Assembly (NCBI GenBank): GCA_020226215.1
Contig: CM035234.1
Location: 18,690,713 to 18,754,712, forward strand
Length of the DNA: 64,000 nucleotides
Direction: 5' to 3'
Origin: Sindora glabra
Lineage: Eukaryota; Streptophyta; Magnoliopsida; Fabales; Fabaceae
Shown here: in pieces, positions 57,085 through 64,000 of the stretch
How the letters are laid out: the number at the start of each line of letters is the position of its first letter
Position numbering within the stretch: position 1 is the stretch's first letter
Position numbers and translations under genes: made by a program
The notes under the pieces: generated by a model
Database searches by the model: none
Told to the model about the DNA's origin: nothing
The model's input: the letters and a program-made list of their open reading frames with translations, nothing else

Positions 57085-60006
57085 CACTACAAAAAAATGG
57101 CTATATAGATGACTTCAGATGACAAAAAGTCATCTATATAGACCTATTTATCATTTGTATAGATATTATAGATGACATCGTCGTTTGTATTGAGTTGTTT
57201 ATATAGAATTGTGCCTGTTGCATCCTATATAAACGATATTTTTTTTTGTCATCTGTATAGATCAAGGTTATATAGATGACATTTTTATACAGACGACATT
57301 ATTATATAGACGACATTGTCATCTGTATAGAGTGGACCTATATAAACAATATTTGTCATTTGTATAGCTTAGACCTATACAAACAACATTTATACAGACT
57401 GCAAATATCATTTATATAGATCCGCTCTATACACACAATAATGTTGTTTGTATAGCCTCTAAAATTTTTAATATATTAAAATTTGTGTTTATAATTTAAA
57501 GATTGATAATCACCAAAAAAAATTTAAATCTAATTAAAATATTTAAATTTATATATGTAAAATAAAAATATAATAATTATTTCAAAATATATACATTTTT
57601 AGACATATAAATATTTATATATATATGTAAATAAATATATATATATATATACATATAAATACAATTACCTAAAATTTTTATATAATGAAAGTTTATGTCA
57701 ATAAATAATTATTACTATAATATTATATAGTAAAAGTTAAAAGTTTATGTAATTTTACTTCCATTCTTATATAAAAATATCATTATGCTATAATTTATAT
57801 ATTATTATATAATAATATATAATAAAAGTTTACATCATTATATAATAGTTTATATAATTTTGTATAAAATTATGTAACAAAGTTAATAGTCTATAAAATT
57901 TGACATTCATTCTTATACAAAAATATCATTATATAATAGATTATAATATTATAAAATAATATATAATAGAAATTTACATCATTATATAATAGTTTACATA
58001 ATATTATATAACAGTTTATATCATTATATAATAGTCTAGATACAATTACATAATATGTTATAATGAAAGTTCATGTCATTATATAATAATTTATATAATA
58101 TAATGAAGATAATAATTTATATAATTTTACTTTCATTCTTATATAAAAATATTTTTATAATATAATTTATATAAAATTATATAATAATATATAATTGAAA
58201 TTTACATCATTATATAATAATTTACATAATATCATATAACAGTTTATATCATTATATAATACTTTATATAGTTTTATATAATGAAAGTTTACATCATTAT
58301 ATAATAGTTTATATAATATTATATAATAAAGTTAATAAATTGCATAATTTTACTTTCATTCTTATATAAAAATATCATTATAATGTAGCTTATATAATAT
58401 TATATAATAGTATATAACTAAAGTTTATGCCATTATAGAATAATTTACATAATATTATATAATAGTTTATATACAATTATATAATAAAGTTAATAATTTA
58501 TATAATTTTACTTTCATTCTTATATAAAAATATTATTATGATATAGTTTAATTAATATTATATAATAAAGCTAATTGCTTATATAATTTTACTTTTTTTT
58601 AGATAAAAATATCTTTATGATGTAGTTTATATAATATTATATAATAGTATATAATTAAAGTTTATATCATTATATAATAATTTACATAATATTATATAAT
58701 AGTTTATATCATTATACAATAGTTTATATACAATTATATAATAGTTTATAAAGTTTTATATAATGAAAGTTGATGTCATATATAATAATTTATATAATAC
58801 TATGTAATAAAGTTAATCATTTATATAATTTTACTTTCATTCTTATATAAAAATATCATTATAATATAGTTTATATAATATTATATAACAGTTTATATCA
58901 TTATATAATAATCGATAGACATTTACATAATAGTTTATATAATTTTATATAATGAAAGTTTATGTTATTATTTAATAGTTATATAATATTATATAATAAA
59001 AATTAATAGTTTATACATTTTGTTATATCAACACCATTAAAAAAAATTTGTGTGTAAATTTTTCTAACATACATGATTAAAATTGCAAAGTAACAATTAG
59101 AAATTTTAATCAACAATGCAACAATATAATCAGAATATATTATAAAATAAATATAAGAATTAATAAATGATTATAAAATGATAGTAAAAAAAAGGAAAAA
59201 AAGGACATACTTGAACTCCATGGAAGAGATCCACCAAGAAAGAGCTCCACTTGCGCGTAGAAGAAATGAGAAAAATGGCTCTTGAGCAAGAATTTATAAG
59301 CAAATTCTATACAGATAACATTTGTTGTCCGTATAAGCATCCTTGGCTGTCTATATTACTTTTCAAATTTTAACACTCTAAATTTTTGCTGCTTCTAAAA
59401 ATTTAAACTCTATACAGATGACAAACGTCTATACAAATGACTTCTTATTATCTGTATAGAGTTTTTTGATTTTTTTTAATAAAAATTTTTAGAAATACCT
59501 ATACAGATGACAATTATCATTTTTATAAGTTAAAGCTATACAGACCACAATGTCGTCTGTATATCCCACAATGTCATCTATATAAGTTGAACCTATACAG
59601 ACTACAATGTCGTTTGTACAGGTCCCTGCATATATTATTTAAAAAAAAATATGTTGGGACTTATATAGATGACATTATAATCTATATATACTAACTCTAT
59701 ATAGACTACACCTGTGGTCTATATAGAGTTAGGTCCTATGGTTTGTATAAAGTTGGACTATACAGATGACATTATCATCTATATAAGTCCTCTCAAATTT
59801 CTATTTTGATGGATCTATACAGATGACTTTATCATCTGGATAGCCCTTGTCTATACAGACAATATGTCTATACAAACGACAAATGTCATTTGTATATATT
59901 TTTAAAAAAAAAATTTAGAAAATAAAATTTTCGAAGGCCTATATAGACAATGTAGACTTTGTCATCTGTATAGGTGTCGTCTATATATCCCCAAATTGTT
60001 GTAGTG
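57085..60006. mobile_element. Non-autonomous CACTA (En/Spm, CMC) transposon, full length
   Basis: The left end CACTACAAAAAAATGGC and the complement of the right end CACTACAACAATTTGGG are CACTA terminal inverted repeats. TTT flanks both ends (57082-57084 and 60007-60009), the 3-bp target duplication of this superfamily. The left (57100-57450) and right (59390-59990) subterminal zones repeat TATACAGATGACA / TGTCGTCTGTATA-type 13-mers in both orientations; such motifs are transposase-binding sites in En/Spm. The centre (57590-59030) is an AT-rich array. A less AT-rich piece at 59195-59330 may be a remnant of the parental transposase leader. No transposase domain is present, so it depends on a helper. 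At about 2.9 kb it is a deletion-type derivative. Confidence 0.92.
57590..59030. repeat. AT-rich repeat array inside the CACTA element
   Basis: Irregular repeats of TTATATAATATTATATAATA. Seven copies of a TTTCATTCTTATATAAAAAT-like block start near 57757, 57902, 58125, 58347, 58506, 58583 and 58823. A shorter version lies in the related element at 35100-35620. Confidence 0.85.
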
Positions 60007-60009
60007 TTT

Positions 60010-60323
60010 TCTGGACACTAATCATAAGGGTGTTTGAATTTAAGATTCTTAACAAATTATACAACCTTTTTCATCATTAAATCACGTTTAATAGCTCTAT
60101 ATATTATTGTTTTAAATTTAAATTCGAGTTGTAATTGCAATTATACAGAAATTATCACAAATTTGATAAAATGGAGATGAGAGAAATGTGATTGTTGTAT
60201 AATAACAACATGACAAATTGTGTTGAAGAGAGTGATGTAACAATAATATAATATTGTATATTATAATTTATAAGAACTTACATGATTTTAATGATGCAAG
60301 AAATGCAACATTTTCATAAAACT
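60010..60323. other. Intergenic, nothing recognised
   Basis: AT-rich spacer between the CACTA element and a Stowaway MITE. Confidence 0.5.
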
Positions 60324-60325
60324 TA

Positions 60326-60643
60326 CTCCTTCCGTTCTTTTTTATCTGTCGCATTTTTTAAAAAAATTTTATTTCTTTTTATCTGTCACTTTAGAATTCT
60401 AATTAAGCATTAAATATTTTTTTTCAAATTTTTCCTTCTCTTTCATTAATAAATGCTTTATTATTCTACACTATTAGTCAACTTGTATTTATTTTTTTAT
60501 ATTTTTCTCTCTATCTTTAACTATCTTGAATTTTGTGCATAAAGGATAATCTTGTAAAGCTCATTAAAAATAAAAAAATTTAATTACTTTTTTAATATGT
60601 GTGAAATCGGTTAATGACAACAAATAAATAAGAACGGAGGGAG
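60326..60643. mobile_element. Stowaway (Tc1/Mariner) MITE, 318 bp
   Basis: The left end CTCCTTCCGTTCTTTTTTAT and the complement of the right end CTCCCTCCGTTCTTATTTAT are classic Stowaway termini. TA flanks both sides (60324-60325 and 60644-60645), the expected target duplication. No coding capacity. Confidence 0.92.
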
Positions 60644-60649
60644 TATAAC

Positions 60650-61060
60650 ATTTTGTACAAGGTTTACTCTTTTGTTTTTTTATAAAATTTTGCAATGCAA
60701 GTTTTACGTGAAAAAGTAATATCTATGTTTGACATCAACTATTCGTAGTTAATTGTGCACTACGTTCGAACGGGTAAATTTGTGTAACGAAATTAGCTGT
60801 AAAGATTACTTTTGCACGAATCTTATAAAAGCACAATGATCATTCAAATATCTTCTTAGTATTTGAACGGATAAAAGGAGCTGTCTTTAATTCCTCCAAA
60901 ACAAAAAAAAAAAAGAGGGAAGTACTCTTGACAATACAACTATCAAGCCATGTGACTTCCTCTCATTAAATGAGAATTTCATCAGAGTCATGTTTGCCTT
61001 AAATCTCGCAAATGGGTTTTACGTACATCTAACCTATAAATTGGTTTAATCCCCTACTTC
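60650..61060. other. Intergenic, nothing recognised
   Basis: No gene or repeat could be defined. Confidence 0.5.
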
Positions 61061-61165
61061 CAATTTCTAAGGCTCACTTGGCTTTCACTAAAATAATATA
61101 CATTTTATTTTTCACGTAAATGTCAATAATGCTATTCATGGGATCGAACCCATGTTATATATTAA
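61060..61165 (-). mobile_element. SINE fragment with perfect B box
   Basis: On the complement, GGGTTCGATCCC (61151-61140) matches the RNA polymerase III B box exactly. It is followed by a SINE-like body (TATTATTTTAGTGAAAGCC). The expected A box upstream is missing, and a MITE begins about 30 bp away on that side, so the head may be lost or displaced. Confidence 0.4.
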
Positions 61166-61183
61166 TAGTAATATATTAATATA

Positions 61184-61442
61184 TTATTCTATCGATTCCT
61201 TTTTAAGTATTATTACAAAAAAATTATTCATATCTATCTATCACTTAAAAAAATTAAGATTATATTTATTATTTTTTATATATCACCCTCTTATCTAAAT
61301 AAATAATTAACAATATCTTTAATAATAAATATATTAATAAATTATAATTTATTTTTTTAAAATTAAATTTATTTATTATCTTTCTTAATTTTTATACATT
61401 AATTTGAAACTACTCTTGATAAAGAACAGAAAAGGAGTAATT
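61184..61442. mobile_element. Mariner-type MITE, degenerate
   Basis: The left end TTCTATCGATTCCTTTTTAA and the complement of the right end (CTCCTTTTCTGTTCTTTATC) resemble Stowaway-like termini. The exact ends and the TA duplication are uncertain. Confidence 0.45.
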
Positions 61443-61444
61443 AT

Positions 61445-62060
61445 ACACTAAATGCTGTGGGGTCGCACTATATTTACTTCTTCAACTACGTGCAGGCGAG
61501 TTGAGCGGAGCAGCAAGATGCCCCCACAGCTCCGGTAGCATGAAAGTCGCCTCTTTTAAGGGCCCCATTTGTGAAAGCTGGCAATTAGGTAGTGTCCCGT
61601 CTTACACCTCTCTCTCCCTCTCTCCAGCCGACTCAGATTTTGGTAATTCAAATGAATATTTAATTTATTCAGAAAAGAGACAAACCACAATTCCAAGAAA
61701 GTCCCATTTCACTGGTCACTCTTTAAATTGTTATCTCTTCTCGGCAAGAAAAAATGGCCAGCGGCAAGCCATTGGTCAGTGCTCAAATAAATGGCCTCAA
61801 AGCTTTGCTGGCTAGCTAGCACAGCGATTGGTGAGGGCACCTTCCATATTTGGAAACTGTCTTTAATGTACCTTTTCACTCCCATGAAAGCTTTCCCTAT
61901 AGGGTAAGCCCAAACTACCCCACCTCTGTCTTCTTGGATCAGACCCTATGGATGGGTGGTCATTATTTGGAGTTGTTGGCCCCAACTTGTGTATTAAAGA
62001 GCACAGACATTCTAATATATTCCGTAGAAATATACGTATACATATACTCTTATTTTACTG
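61445..62060. promoter_or_regulatory. GC-richer island with pyrimidine tract and CCAAT-like motifs
   Basis: Much less AT-rich than its surroundings. It contains CCTCTCTCTCCCTCTCTCC (61606-61624) and ATTGGT/CCATTGG motifs near 61770 and 61825. Plus-strand frames of 104 (61501-61815) and 76-79 codons cross it, but their sequences are low in recognisable motifs. It could be a promoter, a non-coding transcript or a gene relic. No downstream coding exon was found before 63 kb. Confidence 0.3.
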
Positions 62061-62079
62061 GAAGGAAGATAAGTTTATG

Positions 62080-63040
62080 ATACTTGCTGCTATGGTATTG
62101 CTTAAGTTTTTAAAGTTCGGATTACATAATTCAAAAATTTATAAATTAAAATTATTCAGTTACTTAATTATTTATTCTTTAATATAATTCAATAATTCTA
62201 ATTTAATAATTTTTTATATTAGTATATCATTTTTGAACTTTGAAAAGTTTGATATTATAAAATTCACCGACATCTAGAGGTGTTACTTTTAAATGAGTAC
62301 ACTTCCTTTTAATTTTTGTATTTATTTTTTTGATAAAGTATAAATTTTTACATACACAGGTAATATATTAAAATTTCTCAGAAAAAAGTAATTTAATTCA
62401 TGCATAATATCTCTTAAAATTAATTGTAACTAGCAATCATTATCATGGAAGAATATGAATTAAACGTATGAATACAAAAATAGAATAAATAATACTGATA
62501 GAAAAGGAAAAAGATAGTACGAAAATTGTTTTTATAATTGTTCACATGATATAATTCAAATTAAAAAAAATAATGTTAAAAATCAAAACAGATGAAATTA
62601 GCTAGATGCAAGTGGAGATAATAAAAATAGCAATGCTTCATGAAAAATTACGAATGATCACTAAAATATTATCATGGGACCACTTACTTTGTTTACTACT
62701 TTTTACTTCTTTTTCAACTCTTCTCCTATTCACACACCCTTTGTGGTAAAGTTTTGGTGAAGGGATTGTTTGTTTTTAGGGTTTCTTAGGGGGTGGAAAA
62801 TGTCACGTTGTGTTGATGTCAATCAAAATTGTCTAACCATGGGACACCCCAATTAGAGAAATGATGTGTAGTAGAAGGAGGAGTATACCGGGAATTACCT
62901 CGAAAATGTTGGAAAAAAAATGTCAACCTCAATCTAAAGTTTTTTACTTCAAGCGATATATGATATTTGTTTTTTTTTTTTTTTAAATTATCTGTTTCCA
63001 CACTATAAAATTAAATTCAGATTTAATTCAGCAATGTAAT
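62080..63040. other. Intergenic, nothing recognised
   Basis: AT-rich, with a moderately less AT-rich section at 62680-62900. No gene. Confidence 0.5.
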
Positions 63041-63044
63041 TAGA

Positions 63045-64000
63045 GCACACTCTAAGCCCTCTTTTGCATTCAACAATCCATGCATCTATAGAGTTTCTAA
63101 TAACAGCAGAGCAATTTATTGGCTTTGGGTTGTCTTAGAAGCACCATTTCAATTTAATTTATACCAACCTATCACAACACCTAGTTGTGGAGAAGATACT
63201 TTTATCAGTCTTTTTATTGCTCAATATTCAACTGCTTTTGCTTGTGTAATATTTTCTAGATTAGTACACCCTTGGTCATTATGGAAATTTTTCTTGTTTT
63301 TATTTAACCATGAATTTCAAATACTAAAAGCAAACATTGTAACCCATGGAATATTAAGATTGCAACTTAATTCATTCAAGGTAAGATTACCTTCCAACCA
63401 AATAATACAATTAGAATGAAAAAGATGCAAACATGGCATGAGAATCCTAAGAGAATTCCTTAAATCCATAAGAACAAGACATTCCCCTCAAAATATGAGT
63501 AATAGAATCAATACATATATCACAAGAAAGGCAAAAGGGAAGGACATTAATCCCTCTTCTGATTAGCAATTTCCTAGTGGGATTTCTATTCAAAATAAGC
63601 AATCAAACAAAAAATTAAATTTTTGAAAGTGCTGGAATTTTTCAAACCCACTTAAAATTTTGTCCCACAAAAGGTTGGAAGTCTTATTTCAAAAAGTTAT
63701 ATATGCTTTTAACATTGCATTTAACATTTTTTGGCAAACTCCAAACCAATTTATCAAGCTCTCTATACAATTGAAGGAAGTACCTAAAATGAAATTTCTT
63801 AAATCAAGAGGAAGAAATTAGGATAAACCATTTAAATTCCAACCTCTATGAGCTATAGGATCCTTTGCCTTGACTTCTATTTCCTCTAAAGGAAGGGACC
63901 CTTGAATACATTCTCTTAAAGGTCCAATGTGAAGCCAATTGTCTTCCCAAAGTTAATTTTTTACGCCATTCCTAAGACTCATCCAATAGTTGCTTGACTG
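63045..64000 (-). pseudogene. LINE (non-LTR retrotransposon) 3' part: zf-RVT and RNase H relic, cut by window edge
   Basis: On the complement, a zinc-binding segment RRGINVLPFCLSCDIC (about 63565-63513) followed by DSITHILRGMSC gives the C-x2-C...H-x4-C pattern of the zf-RVT domain that follows plant LINE reverse transcriptases. Next come a linker (IPWVTMFAFS, then NFHNDQGCTN and ITQAKAVEY) and the start of an RNase H domain (VIGWYKLN, then NGAS). Stops and frameshifts interrupt it throughout, so it is dead. The upstream reverse transcriptase would lie beyond the right edge. Confidence 0.75.

Noticed and set aside
61501..61815. 104-codon plus ORF in the GC-richer island
   Set aside because: It is the longest unexplained frame on the right side, but has no recognised domain. 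It is treated as part of a possible regulatory or non-coding island.

Overview
The window is AT-rich nuclear DNA from a flowering plant, most likely a core eudicot. The main evidence is an intact eight-exon AGL6-type MADS-box gene and a small secreted prolamin-like (ECA1-type) gene. Plant transposons fill much of the rest: Copia, LINE, CACTA, hAT, Harbinger-like and Stowaway elements, and tRNA-derived SINEs. The species cannot be named from the sequence.

Layout: (1) 1-2.7 kb holds a tandem pair of prolamin-like genes on the minus strand. The first copy is cut by the window edge; the second is complete. (2) 2.7-6.0 kb is intergenic, with a 68-bp tandem repeat and several MITEs. (3) 6.0-11.95 kb is the AGL6 gene on the minus strand, rebuilt here exon by exon as 243 codons plus stop. 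Its first intron is long and its fourth intron has a GC donor. (4) 12-25 kb is upstream and intergenic DNA with SINEs, MITEs, a CACTA end and TA microsatellites. (5) 25.7-31.35 kb is a decayed Copia retrotransposon on the minus strand with both LTRs. (6) 31.35-57 kb has no recognisable host gene. It holds a LINE RNase H relic invaded by a CACTA relative, a 1.5-kb palindrome-rich tandem array, several pairs of diverged repeats, a 161-bp hAT MITE with a perfect 8-bp target duplication, and a few GC-richer patches of unknown origin. (7) 57.1-60.0 kb is a full-length non-autonomous CACTA element. (8) 60-63 kb has a Stowaway MITE and a GC-richer, promoter-like island. (9) 63.0-64.0 kb is the 3' part of a dead LINE that runs off the right edge.

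Only the AGL6 gene and the prolamin-like pair are convincing functional genes. AGL6 proteins are floral MADS transcription factors; ECA1-type prolamin-like proteins are small secreted cysteine-rich proteins often expressed in gametophytes. The neighbours form no operon or shared pathway. No prokaryote-like system, CRISPR array or viral gene was found. The most informative features are the near-identical gene duplication, the GC-AG intron in AGL6, the CACTA pair, and a paralogous empty site for the Copia insertion.
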